The notes beneath the pieces were generated by a model, which saw nothing but the letters and a program-made list of their open reading frames with translations, did not search any database and had not been told where the DNA came from. Both the position numbers and the translations under genes were made by a program. Below, one piece after another: positions 11,900-23,091 of a stretch of 64,000 bases of DNA; the first letter of the stretch is position 1; each line of letters begins with the position of its first letter. This DNA comes from Haberlea rhodopensis. Taxonomy: Eukaryota; Streptophyta; Magnoliopsida; Lamiales; Gesneriaceae. The stretch covers positions 248,001 through 312,000 of the forward strand of contig CAJQUN010000139.1 in NCBI GenBank assembly GCA_907163345.1, in the 5' to 3' direction.

Positions 11900-13998
11900 G
11901 TTAATTTGTTTATATCGAGATACTAAAGGTAGATCATAATTGCATCATATGCAACCCCCAAAATATTTGTCTCGCGATTGGCATAACCATACGTGAGCCG
12001 GACAATTATGCATTCTCACGTCAAATTAACCCATCCCACGGATGGAAAAGTCAAAACCCAAAAGACCCCACGTGGGTGAGTAATCTAAAAAGATTAACAT
12101 AACCGCACCCTTAGTTAAGTGGCAGTTAAACACACATCTTTCCTATGACAATGCCCCCCACGTGGGTGAGTAAGACAATGACACATGTAGCGTCTCATGG
12201 CTTAACTTTTGATGGAAGACAGGAAGCGACAAACCCTTTTGAGCTCCCCTTATCAGTTTGATATTAAATTTTTTGAATCATATTCAAAAGAGGGATTTAA
12301 TAATTTTACAATCTCATCATGTGCTTGTTTGTTTGTTTGACGGATTCATGCAACAATGTTTTATTCATGCAATCATATGCACTAATAAAACACACAAACA
12401 AACATTTATCATACATCACATGCATAATAAAAATAAATATGGAACGATTACGACCTTTTCCTAATTGATCCACGTGAGTCATACGTGGATCACAAGTCTG
12501 TCTAAGGTGATACAGGTATGTAATGCAATCCTATTACATTTTTGCTTCCATTATACATGTCTTGATTCTTGATGCTCCATCTTCAATCTTGATCTCCCAT
12601 TAATTCTAATGATTTTACATTTAAATCGTGCAAACAAGAGAATATGGATACAAATTCGGGGTGGGGTACATCAGAAAATAGAGAGAGCATGATCGCAGGC
12701 CCGATAACCAAAAATCACAATTATAATGAAACAATAAAAACATACACATTCACATAAACACATTGGTCAAGGTCTGTAATCATCCACCATGCAATCACAT
12801 CGTATGTAATTAAACATTAAACTAAACAATTAAAGCATATGTAATTGTATTAATTACATCACATGTACACTAATCGTATCATTAATTGAAATAAAATTAA
12901 TAAATTAAATAAAACAATTTTATTTAATTTCTAATTAACTAATTTTCAATTAATTGGTAAAATCACTATTTTACTTTCAAATCATCATATTAATCGAAAA
13001 TTAAAATTAACAAATTAAATGAAACATTTTCATTCAATTTCCAATTAATTAAATTTTCAACCACTTGGTAAATTCACTATTTTACCTTTTAATCATAATA
13101 TTAATCGAAAATAAAATTAATAAACTAAATGAAACACTTTCATTTAATTTCAATTAATTAAATTTTCAATTACTTATAAAATCTCCATTTTACACTTAAT
13201 AAATTAAAAATAATATTTTTAATAAATTTAAGTTATGATTTTTTGTTTGAAAAATTAATATCTGGATAAAACATCTAAAATGACCCAAAATAATTTATGG
13301 ACTTAAAACAATTTTGATCCAAAATTAACTAAATTATCCCAAATTTATTAGCCCATTTCGAAAATAGACCCTAAAATTTATCCTATTCTGGCCCAACCAT
13401 TTTCGATTTTTGGCCGAATTTTTTAAAAAAAATTCTGAAATTAATGTTCATCTTTTCTGAAAAATAAGCGCCAATCCTATCCATCATCTTCTGAAGAGAA
13501 CAACAGGGGCCGCGGCTAGGGTTTCCAAAATCCTAGCGTGCGCCGCGGCCTTTGCCGTGAAGGGAGATTAGGAAGAGTCGCAATATGCTCCGCTCACTTC
13601 ACGACATGAGGCCTGCATCGCTTCATTCCCGTCGCCGATTGCAACAAGCTTGCAATCGGTGAAGTCGCAAGTCCGCAACAAGTTCGTTGGCCATCTCAGT
13701 TGCGGGGCTCGCGCGATATTCATCTGCAACAATTGCAGAGACTCGCGTTGGTCCTGTCGCACGCACCATGGCGACGGACAAATCGAAGCACTGGCCGCCG
13801 GACTCTGTTACAAAAAGGTGAAAATTCGGCACTTTTTTTTCCTCAAAAGCAATGAACATTAGGTTTCAATCAAAACTCGCTTTTAATTGATTTTCTATAT
13901 TTATTTCCGGATCTATAATTTCTGAAAAATCAAACGCGAGTAGTATAGATGGAAACGATCTAAAAAATTATCGAATACATGATTCAAAGCAAAACCTG
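11900..13998. other. non-coding leader of the decayed copia element, with local repeats
   Basis: No protein domain is visible. Two copies of CCACGTGGGTGAGTAA lie at about 12067 and 12158, and a related CCACGTGAG..ACGTGG pair lies near 12470. At 12890-13195 a ~110 bp AT-rich unit (AATTAATAAATTAAAT...CACTATTTTAC) is repeated three times. A short GC-rich patch with GGCCGCGGC-type sequence lies at 13508-13560. Small overlapping frames at 13568-13862 fall in this GC-rich stretch and are probably not genes. Confidence 0.5.
12890..13195. repeat. ~110-bp AT-rich triplication
   Basis: Three consecutive units begin AAAATTAATAAATTAAAT (about 12892), AAAATTAACAAATTAAAT (about 13003) and AAAATTAATAAACTAAAT (about 13112). 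Each continues through TTTAATTTC.AATTAA and TGGTAAA.TCAC.ATTTTAC with substitutions. Confidence 0.7.
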
Positions 13999-14010
13999 GC
14001 TCTGATACGA
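13999..14010 (-). other. primer binding site (tRNA-iMet type)
   Basis: The minus strand reads TCGTATCAGAGC, one base from TGGTATCAGAGC, directly inside the LTR that starts at 14012. Confidence 0.8.
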
Positions 14011-14011
14011 T

Positions 14012-14290
14012 TGTTGGGTTTTCGTCCCCCGACGTCAGATCCAAACGCAGCGGAAAATCAAACAGTAAAAAGATCTAACCCGGGGACGAACGATCGCGCC
14101 TGATACATATATTAACATGTACAAATATCAAATATAAAAGCACGAATAAAATTATGGTTCACCGACGTGAATCTGATAGCGGTGACTCTCGAGTCCAACC
14201 AACCTGATCAGATCTAAAAGTCACAGTGCTAGTGTGATGAAAGGCTTTTATATGAGAGTGGGTGTATTGAGTGGAATCACTTTAACCCTA
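14012..14290 (-). repeat. LTR (outer end unresolved) of the decayed copia element
   Basis: The block starts TGTTGGGTTTTCGTCCCCC next to the primer site. It is clearly homologous to the solo LTR at 24939-25327: shared CAGATCCAAACGCAG, GATCTAACCCGGGGACG and CTCGAGTCCAA. Similarity fades after about 14290, so the outer end is lost or replaced. Confidence 0.75.
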
Positions 14291-14511
14291 GACATGATGT
14301 TATATTTAGAGTCGTAATGAGTTAGCTAAGAGTTTCGATAAATTTTCTGCAGTAGGTGAAGTTTTGGTGAACCTAACCCACCAATTGTAATAAAATTTTG
14401 TCATTAAGGTGAGTCCTTGCAGTAGTAGACGCGATATGAAAATTTGATGCCCGGCCGTTGACTTAGAATATTTTCAATGAAATTTTTGAACTGGTCTCTC
14501 TCTTAGAACAG

Positions 14512-14589
14512 ACGGACCACCCTAACAATTTCGTCCCTAATTACGGACCACCGTAACAATTTCGTCCCTAATTACGGACCACCCTAACA
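14512..14589. repeat. 31-bp tandem triplicate
   Basis: ACGGACCACC.TAACA starts at 14512, 14543 and 14574. The intervening sequence AATTTCGTCCCTAATT is the same in the two complete units. Confidence 0.9.
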
Positions 14590-14757
14590 TTTTTCAATTG
14601 TTAATATTATAAATTTCTATGAATAAATTTTTTAGTCTTAGTTACGGAATTTTTAAAATACGTTGCTATATTTAGTGACGGGAACTTTCCATCGCTATTA
14701 CCTTGCGACCAATTTTTTTAGATTAGTCCTTGATTTGAAACAGATTAATCAACCAAG

Positions 14758-14853
14758 ACATTGTTTGATACAATTGATGAAAGTGTGATGATCCATTATT
14801 TTTAATTATCCATCACTCACTTATTTCATCTTATTCATAGTATCAAACGATGT
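14758..14853. mobile_element. candidate short MITE
   Basis: A ~96 bp segment opens ACATTGTTTGATAC and closes GTATCAAACGATGT, a 14-bp inverted terminal pair with one mismatch. The interior is AT-rich. A target duplication could not be assigned. Confidence 0.5.
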
Positions 14854-16013
14854 GTAAATATATTAATGAATTCATATATTGACTCGTCGATTTTTTTTTT
14901 ATCTTTTCTAGTATTTTTTATTCCCTAAAATATACGTCGTGATAGAATATCAATAATTTTCTATACAAGTATCTTTATTTTTAATACATTTTATATTAAA
15001 ATGTCTTTTTTTTTTTGAGTAGGTGTAGAGATTTTGTTGTTACAAAAAAATCTCGAACGTGAGACATCTCAAATGGGAACAAGAGTGATTATCATTCGGG
15101 AAAGCCCGTAGAGTCAAGTATCTCTTATTTCAATATCAATATATAATTCTAACAATTTAAAATGCAATTACACATACAATTATATTAGAACACATTTGCA
15201 ATGTTACTAGGACTATATCATCTATCTACTATGCCATTATAGGGGCAAGTTTTAGTTATTATTGTTATATATCAATCATCACATCTTATATTAATAATCT
15301 CTTTATGAAATACGTGTGTTAAAATATATCATATTTAAATTGTACATTATCTATTATAATTATATGTAAAGAATAAAGAAAAAAATTAAAATTAAAATCG
15401 TCTGAAATATAATTTTACTTTATGTAAATTGATTCTACAACACATCATAAAATATTCTATTTTAAACAATATAATTTACTGTATGCATATAAATATCTCT
15501 ACAATAAATTTTTGATGAATTAATGTATTAGTCTAGGGATAAACGAATTGAAACGACTCATGAGTTTTTCGAGATGTTTCAAAAAATATTTGATTCGTTT
15601 TTGAAATTATCAAATTCGAGTTAAACTCGAACATATTCGAATTTTTTTATCAAATTCGAGCCCAAATAATTTTATTTGATAGTCAGCGAACCGCTCACGG
15701 GCTTTAATATTTTATCATTATAATATAATTATATATTAATTAAATATATTTCGTACATTTCGATCATTATAATTAAAATATTTCAAACAATTCGATCATT
15801 TATTTTCGAGCAATAGTTCGACTAGTATACGAACTTTTTAAATATTTCAAGACGAACTCAAACTCGATACTTGATCGAACCGAACTAGAGCAAAAAGTAT
15901 TAACTTTTAAAGCTTCGAATCAAACTCGAGCAGAATACACTTGCTCCAGCCGTTAGACTGGTCAATGTGAGAGCTGAAGTTCAACCGCCACAATTTCCGA
16001 ACCACATCCATCC

Positions 16014-16808
16014 ATGGATTCCTGTTCCAAAGAAGACCACCTCGCTTCCATACGCAGAAGAAACAAAACCCTAATCACCATTTTATTCTCCTTAATCATC
16101 TCATTATCACTAATCATCGGTGGGATCATCATCTCCTCCTTTCTCAGGTACAATCTCAACTCCCAATCACCAATCACAAATCACGCAGTCGAGGAATTCT
16201 GCTCCGCATCCGAATCAAAGCTCAACTGCACCACCTCCTTATCTTCCTCGATTAAAACCACCCGTTACACAGATCCGACCCTTGTCTACGTACTTTCACT
16301 TGAATCAGCCGTCCAGAAACTCTTCTACATCGAATCGGTTATTTCCAGGTCGAATTCAAGCGAAACTCGGATCGATTCAGCTTTCAAAAACTGCTGGAGA
16401 TCACTCCGGGTAGCCATGCGTGGACTTCACAGCACTTTAGCGGTTATGCGGGTCAACCCGGATATTGAAACGCAGACATTTGAGCAGAGGGGAAGCATGG
16501 AACTGCTGATCGAGAAGGCGATGGAGGCTCTGAGATCATGTGGTAAGGATTTGGAGAAGATTGGAGCTGGGAGAGAGGGAAGGGGATCGACGGTCGTCTA
16601 TGAGGCGGGGTCGAGGGTGTACGAAATCGAGGTGTTGCTGAGAAACAGCAGATATTTCCTCCAGAATTTTGACTGGGTGAACGGAAATTTCCAAGCAGAT
16701 GGAGATTGGTTAACAAGAAAGATACTTGAAAATGTTGCTACCGTCAGTCTGTTTGGGTCGCAGTACTTCGTATTGATTTTTTTATTTTGCTTGCTTTTGA
16801 GGAAATAG
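16014..16808 (+). CDS. membrane-anchored PMEI-domain protein
   Basis: A single open frame of 264 residues. After a short basic N-terminus (RRRNK at 14-18) there is a strong hydrophobic segment at about 19-44, so the protein is a signal-anchored or type II secretory-pathway protein. Residues about 58-245 resemble the pectin methylesterase inhibitor/invertase inhibitor fold. Cys63 and Cys72 have the eight-residue spacing of the first PMEI disulphide. Cys127 lies in AFKNCWRSLRVAMRGL and Cys176 in EALRSCGKDL, matching the second pair. Such domains bind and inhibit pectin methylesterase or invertase in the cell wall, or serve as the pro-region of type I pectinesterases. No pectinesterase domain follows, and a hydrophobic C-terminus (about 248-262) is unusual. 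The ATG at 16014 is the first in frame and precedes the anchor. There is no sign of introns. Confidence 0.75.
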   Translation: MDSCSKEDHLASIRRRNKTLITILFSLIISLSLIIGGIIISSFLRYNLNSQSPITNHAVEEFCSASESKLNCTTSLSSSIKTTRYTDPTLVYVLSLESAVQKLFYIESVISRSNSSETRIDSAFKNCWRSLRVAMRGLHSTLAVMRVNPDIETQTFEQRGSMELLIEKAMEALRSCGKDLEKIGAGREGRGSTVVYEAGSRVYEIEVLLRNSRYFLQNFDWVNGNFQADGDWLTRKILENVATVSLFGSQYFVLIFLFCLLLRK

Positions 16809-17363
16809 TAAGTATAATCTTTGAATGAAACAGCATGTCGAGAGTGTTTTGTAATTTTTGTACTTGATATTATCTCAATTTAAAAAAAACACCCGTTATC
16901 ATTTTAGTTAAGCCGGTTGGTTTCTTGAATTATCAAAATTAGGGGTGAATCTCTACAGTCACCGGTTCTAAATTTGGGTAGACGAGGAGAGTTTTGCGTT
17001 AGACGACCAAGTCATTATAAAACATTGATAATTTTTTATGCATGGATTGAGAAGATCCATGTAACCGAATACAATTAGTGGGATAAATGTTTGAATGATT
17101 GGTCGAACCTTTTGAACGCTATGTGAAAACACGATTGTTTACATTGATAAATTTTTATGTATGGATTGAAAAGATCAAAATAACCGATTCCACCTAGAGG
17201 GATAAATGTTTGATTCGAACCTTTTGAATTCTGTGAAAACACGACTGTCTGCGTGATGCATAAGAATCAAATGTTCCACTCCCCTCGGTGACCGTAATGT
17301 CCTCGACAGTAATCAAAAGTTGGTAACAGAACAGAAAATTTAGGGTCCTTCGAAAGCAGACCT
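16809..17363. other. spacer between convergent genes, with a 119-bp duplication
   Basis: This separates the PMEI gene and the MAG2 gene, whose 3' ends face each other. Apart from the direct duplication at 17022-17250 nothing is recognisable. Confidence 0.6.
17022..17250. repeat. 119-bp direct duplication
   Basis: Copies start ACATTGATAA at 17022 and 17141. Both run through ATG.ATGGATTGA.AAGATC, GGGATAAATGTTTGA, CGAACCTTTTGAA and GTGAAAACACGA, with scattered differences. Confidence 0.85.
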
Positions 17364-20300
17364 TCATCTGGAAAATACTCTATTCTTCACTAGTTTTTCT
17401 ACCTCAGCAGCAGTTAAATGCCTTATACCATTTTCTCTCCGCCATCTTTCCTCTCTAATCAAATTATTGTTCACCTGATTATTCGCCATTTTCAACAGCT
17501 TCAATCCTTCAGAGATCTTCGGAAAGAAACCTTGAGGCCTCAAACACCAAGCTCCAAATACCCCAAAAAGAACCATCAAATCATTTGAAAGCCTCTCGAC
17601 TCCCCAATCGTAAAATTTAATTTTGCCTATTAATACACCATGGAAAATTAACTTATCGATCCCAGAAGCCAAACTTCTCCACACCATGGTAAAATCTATT
17701 TTGTTCAGCCTTTCTTCAAGTATGGATATTTTCTCCTGTAGGTAATCCATAGCTCCTACGAATGATCTGGACAATGTCGAAGCTTCTTCGCTCTTTGCTT
17801 GCCATTGCTTCTTGTTTTTTATGTAGTCTCGGCAACGCGCATCGAACCCCCTTAAGATAACCGTGGATAACTTCTCAACCCATATAGTTTTGAACTCATC
17901 CAACCTTTTTATTTCTTCATCAAAAATAACATTTCCACGTTCTCCTGTAGCAGTAGGATCATCTTCTGTTTCAAGTTTATCTGTATGGTTCAAACCCATT
18001 TCCAGAAAGAAGACATACTCGCACCACTCTTTCAAAACAGACACGAAGTATCGAGCAGCATTAACCGACATGGCAACTTTAGTTAATGCCTCGTTATCTG
18101 TTAGCGCAGTCAGGCCCTCAGCTTCTTGGCACCTAAGTAGCAAGCAATCCAAGAACTTGCATATTATAGGTGAACCAGTCAATTTGACAAACCTTTCCCT
18201 CAATGATGCGCTGGGCAATGATTGACAACGGTCTATGACAGACGAGAGACGTTGAAGAACAGCACTTGAAATCAAAGGGGATTTGTTGTCTTCTTGGCCA
18301 GATAGAAGAGAAACTCCATGGTTTCCACTTAACCAATTTTTGTTGTCTTCCATTTGAGATTTTAATTTACTAAGAGCCTCACTAAGCTCAATGTCTGCCC
18401 ACAAATCAAGCCAATCAGGTCTATCGCAAAACACACTCAATGAAGACAAATTCTTCATATTGCCATCCTCCTGAAGGGAAAGAAGCATTCCTGAGTGTGA
18501 AGCCATCGTTCGAACTCGCTTATCAAATGCAACCATCAGATCCACGAGATGAAGCCAGGATAGCCTTGCCTGTGTTTGGATCCCTGTTGTGCTCTCTCCA
18601 CTGAGCGGATCCACATAGGTGGGAAATATTTCTTTCGCCAGGTAGGTTGATAAGGAAGATACCATGGCCAAGATCCATTCTTCTCTGCAACTGTAACCAG
18701 ATAGCATTGCTTCATCAACAAGCGGTTGCAATAAGTCATCCATAGAGTCAACATAGTCTCGAGTGATCTTATAAACAAGCGCAAAAATGTACTCCGGCTT
18801 CTCAATCCACTTTGAGAAGTGGAATTGAGATGAAACAGATATAGGATTGACAAGTTCTTCGATAGCCCAAAGTGGTTGGTGAAGTGCAACATCTTTATAA
18901 TGGCCCCCAAGTTGGCGGGATTTCCTCCGTCTCTGCAATTCCTGCAGACCACACAATGCCAGGAAACTTTCACAATACTGAAGCTTCAGGTCACCTTGCA
19001 TTGTGAAAAGAGGATTTTGCACTTCAGTTGTTCTTTCTGCATCTGAAGTAGATGAACTTAGAGTTGAAAGAGGCGGTGGCCATCCAAGAGAAGCAAGAAG
19101 AGCTCGATGGTCTGCAATAGCCTGGGGCCTTAGAATTGCTAATGCTCTGTCTATTCTATGATCAACAGCTGAAACAAGTCGATTCCACTCAGGATGTGAC
19201 TTTGAGACAGAACTAAGTAAATCTTCAGTCAATTTAAGATGTCTTAAAGCAACTGGGCGCATATCCTGCAAAGTAGAAGAAAACAAATGCAAAAGAAAAA
19301 GACGAAAGAAAGAAAGAGAAAAAAAAAAGGAGAAAAAACAACTTAGTTTGAGGTGATGCAATTCAATTCATATCTCTGCACATTGTAAATTTTCATTTGA
19401 TTTCAAATTTTTTGATAACGCTGTCTTAACCCACAATTGATTGTGTGCAAGTAAATTACATTATTCAAGCAATGATGAAAGCTTTACATCTATTTACTGG
19501 ATGGCTCACAAAACTAATGGTTAAAATCTATCTCGGTGAAAGAATTCAATGTATTTAACAATATCACTTTGATTGCGTTTGATTATTACTTGAAGAGTAA
19601 TAATCCATAATGAGACATAATTTACCATTGAATCATGTTTGATAATCTATTCTAAAGATGGATAAATTTATATACCAAAGAATCTTATTCAGCTTATTAA
19701 TTTTAGACGTTACTGCACACAAATTTGAGTATGACCAATGAAATTTTGGCATCCTACACGCGATGATAACTTGACTATCATTAATAATGATAGTTATTTT
19801 CAAACCTAAGCCAAATTTTAATCAGATATTGAAATTAGACTAGCCCAATAAATCTAAAGCAAACATACCCTTAAAGGGTACTCACTTCAGAGTTCTTTGT
19901 TGACGAATGCTTTCTCAAAATTCTGCTCATTGAGGAAGACACAGCATCTTCAATATCACCAACCAACATGTCAATCTTCAATGCAGTCTCTGAGAGTAAT
20001 GAAGAAATCAGTTGTGCAGGTAACTGTCTCAATTAAAAGACAATAAATAGGTCATCTAATTTCCACCTCTCCAGTTTCTTTCGTTCCTCTTATCCACAAC
20101 TATCAAGAATCACCTATTCTTTGTATGCAAACAAGACACTACGTAAAAGAAAGTAAGGATTACAGAATTGAAACGAATAATACAATAGCAGGACTGAAGC
20201 AAAAAACAACTATCATTAACTACACCACCCAAGGTTTGTTTATGGATTTCAATATCAATCCTGGGACATTTTATTTTAATTAGCTCGAGTAACATAAGCC

Positions 20301-23091
20301 GGACTGATTACGTTTTTTAACCCCGGAAAAAGAATACTAGAACACATCCATTCTAAAATTTTCAGGTCTTCTACCTTAAATCATCATTTCCACCAGATAT
20401 CAAACTTATAACACCAAATAAACACTCCCAATACTATTAACATGCAAAACCTTTCACAACCTTTCTAAATTCATGACTTAGATGCTAACATTAAGATGGC
20501 AGCTAAAGAGCTTCTTGGTGAGTCAAGAGGATATGTTCCACTAGGTAAGAACGCATCATGATGGAATGAAGACGTGAAAAAGGCTATTTGAATCAAGAAG
20601 GATGCTTACATAGAGCTGAAGAAGAACAACAATAGGCAACCTTCGAAAGGTATAAGCTTGCCAAAAAGAAGCGAAGATAGCAGTTAGAAATGCTAGAGCT
20701 AAAGTCTACAAAAAAGTGTACGATAAATTGGACACAAAGGAGGCAAAACAAGATATTTACAGGCTTGCTCGAGCGAGGGAAAGGAAGACAAGAGACTTAC
20801 GTGTAGTGAAATGCATAAAAGGCGAGAACCATAAAGTCTTTGTTTGAGATAAAGACATCAAAATAAGATGGAAGAATTATTTTAACAGCTTGTTCAACGG
20901 TGGCTTTAGACAAGATTTAGGTGATCTTAATATCAATCAACATGATGTAGACCGTGAGTTTACTTGCAGAATTAGAGAATCTGATGTTAAAGAAGCTTTG
21001 AACAAAATGAAAGCACGAAGAGTGGTTGGTCCTGATGGAATCCCTACTGAAGTATCGAGATATTTAGGACCGACAGGGATAAAGTGACTAATATATCTAT
21101 TTAACAAAATTTGGAGGAGTAACAAAATTCCAAATGAATGGAGAAAGAGTACTCTCATCCCTATCTTTAAGAACAAGAGTGACATTCAAAATTGCACCAA
21201 CTATCGTGGTATAAAACTCATGTGTCATACAATGAAGCTTTAAGATCTCGGAGAACCAATTATGGTTCATGCCAGGACGGTCAACTATGGAAGCTATCAA
21301 TTTACTTCTTCAACTTGTCAAGTGCCATGCCACCATCGTGAAAGGAGTAAAGATCCGCATAAGGTCTTTATAGGCTTGGAGAAGGCTTACGACAAAGTTT
21401 CAAGGGAGATATAATGGTGGTTTTGATGAATAAAAGAGTTCTCATAAAGTATGTCAATATAATCAATGACATATACGACGAAATAGCATCCAATGTGAGC
21501 TCACATGCAGTGGGGGGGGGGGGGTGATAAGTTCTCGATCACCACTGGATTGTAGCAAGGGTCTGCGTTGAATCCTTTCTTGTTCGCCTTAGTGATGGAT
21601 GAGATAACAAAAGACGGGCCGAATTACCTTGGACCATGCTTTTCTTTGACGACGTGGTGTTAATCGACGAGACCAGCGTAGGGGTAAATGTCAAATTTGA
21701 GTTATGGAAAGAGACCTTGGAATCAAATGTTTTAGATTAAGTAGGTCTAAAACGGAATATATGGAGTGCAAATTTAGTGGTCCTACCTTTCAAGTGCCCG
21801 ATGTTGAAGCACTCGGTGGTCAAGAGGTATCGATAAACAACAAGTTTTTATACCTAGGTTCTGTTATCCAAACGGATGGAGATATTGACAGTGACGTTAA
21901 TCACAGGATTCAGACGGGCTGGTTGAAATGGAGAAACGCAACCGGAGTTCTATGCGATAATATCCCGCTGAAATTGAAGGAAACGTTTTATAGAACCGCC
22001 ATTATACCTGCACTGTTATATAAGACAGAATGTTGGGAATCCTAGATGAATCATATCCAAAAGATGAGTGTAACAGAGATGTGTATGCTTCGTTGGATGT
22101 GAGGTAAGCTAAAAGAGATAAAATAAAGAACAAAGATATTCGAACTGAAGTATGTGTAGCTTATACAGAAGAGAAGATGCAAGAAAATCTCTTATGTTGG
22201 TTGTGACAGGTTTGGTCACGTACGACGTAGGCACAACAATGCACTTGTGCGTCGAGTGGATTCCATGAATTTCGGCCATTTTACGAGAGCGATAAGACAG
22301 AGCGATAAGACGATTGAAGAAGAAACTACTCGAAGTTATATGCCAAGACATGGAGTTCAAAGGATTAAAGAGGATATTCTGACTTATTAGATGTGTTTGG
22401 AGAAGACCGATGCATGTGTCAGACCCAACTTGATTATCTCTATTGTTCATGTAGTCTACCCCAATTAATTGAAATTAAAGATTTAGTTACTGTTGTGTTA
22501 CTTACAAGCTAAACATCAATAAATAATTCCTCAATTAACATATTTTAACAAACCTTTCCTATCAAATTGAGTTATGCACACAAACTACAAAGTAATAAAC
22601 CAGTAAAAAAAACACCTGCATAGTTTCTCACTGTTTCCACTCTAGCCACCTCCTTCGCTAACGCCTGCAATTCCTCCACCATCCCTCTCCTCGATCCTCC
22701 ATCTATGCACATAAACAAGAGAGCAAAAATCAGCATTCTATAATTCCTAATTAAAACTCAAAATCAAAATAAAACAAAATTACATTACTAAACAACCTGA
22801 TGATGACCGAGTAGAAGAGCTGTGAAGGTCTTGCAATTGAGCATGGACATTCTCGAAGAGTGAACCCACACGATTCGAGTGGTCAGAATGTCGGGTCAGG
22901 TTCGACCGAAGCTGTAACGCAAGATCTGAAAGTACTTGATCCAGATCATCGCATCGAATTTGGAGCTCCGAGAGGAGAGCCGAGGCTCCGTCAAGATGTT
23001 CCTTGGAATTGAGGTTCGAATTGAGGAAATATAAGGCTTGTGGGGAGATGGAATCTGGCGGTGGTAAGGGTCGGCTCTCCGGGTCTTCCAT
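17364..23091 (-). CDS. MAG2: MAG2/RINT1-TIP20 family vesicle-tethering protein (4 exons)
   Basis: Exons on the minus strand: 23091-22797, 22702-22616, 19989-19886, 19265-17364 including the stop. All introns have GT/AG ends, phases agree, and the spliced product is 795 residues. Plant MAG2 is a RINT-1/Tip20 homologue of the ER-resident Dsl1-type complex that tethers COPI vesicles returning from the Golgi; it is needed for export of seed storage proteins. Visible hallmarks are an N-terminal coiled-coil-like region (LLSELQIRCDDLDQVLSDLA; LAKEVARVETVRNYAETALK; MLVGDIEDAV) and the RINT1 domain from about residue 185. That domain includes HPEWNRLVSAVDHRIDRALA, PQAIADHRALLASLGWPP, HQPLWAIEELVNP, YKITRDYVDSMDDLLQPLVD and FCDRPDWLDLWADIEL. 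The C-terminus contains LRGFDARCRDYIKNKKQWQ and GFFPKISEGLKLLKM. The start ATG begins MEDPESRPLPPP, matching the family N-terminus. Intron 2 holds an antisense RTE LINE. No lesion is seen. The gene could be the MAG2-like paralogue rather than MAG2 itself. Confidence 0.9.
19563..19882. mobile_element. possible MITE in MAG2 intron 3
   Basis: The stretch has the look of a PIF-like miniature element. Near its left side it reads TTGCGTTTGATTATTAC, and its right side reads GCAAACATACCCTTAA, whose reverse complement is TTAAGGGTATGTTTGC. The ends pair only partly and the boundaries are uncertain. Confidence 0.3.
20475..22440 (+). mobile_element. decayed RTE-clade LINE (non-LTR retrotransposon)
   Basis: It lies in MAG2 intron 2 in the opposite orientation to the gene. 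Readings on the plus strand in several frames give consecutive RTE reverse-transcriptase motifs. 20560-20880 gives WNEDVKKAI, KQDIYRLARARERKTRDL, VKCIKGE and RWKNYFNSLFNGG. 20970-21235 gives VKEALNKMKARRVVGPDGIP, IPNEWRKSTLIPIFKNKSD, and NCTNYRGIKLMCHTMKL. 21370-21420 gives LEKAYDKVSREI. 21540-21630 gives FSITTGL-stop-QGSALNPFLFALVMDE. 21720-22040 gives FRLSRSKTEYMECKFSG, FLYLGSVIQTDGDIDSDVNH, GWLKWRNATGVLCDNIPLKL and FYRTAIIPALLYKTECWES. 22070-22130 preserves the MCMLRWM step. There are many stops and a deletion after TMKL, so the copy is inactive. The endonuclease domain is largely missing (5' truncation). Confidence 0.88.
21511..21524 (+). repeat. poly-G tract inside the LINE
   Basis: Thirteen or so consecutive G residues follow CAGT within the decayed reverse transcriptase, where the family normally encodes TxxFPITxGLHQGS. 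Its length may be a sequencing or assembly uncertainty. Confidence 0.7.
22616..22702 (-). CDS. MAG2: MAG2 exon 2 (87 bp)
   Basis: This short exon is easily missed. The acceptor is TTATGTGCATAG and the donor is TATGCAG/GTGTTT on the minus strand. It encodes GGSRRGMVEELQALAKEV and continues to VRNYA, in phase with both neighbours. It is part of the four-exon model and separated from exon 3 by the LINE-bearing 2.6 kb intron. Confidence 0.85.
22797..23091 (-). CDS. MAG2: MAG2 exon 1 with start codon
   Basis: It encodes MEDPESRPLPPPDS followed by LYFLNSNLNSKEHLDGASAL, LLSELQIRCDDLDQVLSDL and RVGSLFENVHAQLQDL, matching the N-terminal tethering region of plant MAG2 proteins. The donor CATCATCAG/GTTGTT gives the correct phase-1 join to exon 2. 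An alternative donor a few bases downstream (GTAATG) would break the frame with exon 2. Confidence 0.85.

Larger units (their letters stand above)
6660..14290 (-). mobile_element. decayed Ty1/copia element carrying a tandem array inside pol
   Basis: Read on the minus strand, this segment contains in order: LTR with adjacent primer site (about 14290-13999), a long non-coding leader, gag (about 11870-11230), integrase remnant (about 10870-10800), reverse transcriptase (about 10330-9255), a 13-unit tandem array (9253-7101), and RNase H (about 7100-6840). The domain order is that of Ty1/copia. Every domain has stops and frame changes, so the element is old. The 3' LTR was not found; the 3' end meets the NLR fragment. 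Confidence 0.75.
14291..16013. other. AT-rich spacer with short repeats and a small TIR element
   Basis: No gene is visible. The segment includes a 31-bp triplicate (14512-14589) and a ~96 bp candidate MITE (14758-14853). From 15533 to about 15950 the sequence is rich in CGAGTTCGAA-like words (TCAAATTCGAG, AACTCGAAC), a style common in short plant hAT-like elements, but I could not fix termini for it. Confidence 0.5.

Noticed and set aside
13568..13862. Overlapping small frames in a GC-rich patch
   Set aside because: Frames on both strands are open because of GC content, and the patch lies in the leader of a decayed LTR element.
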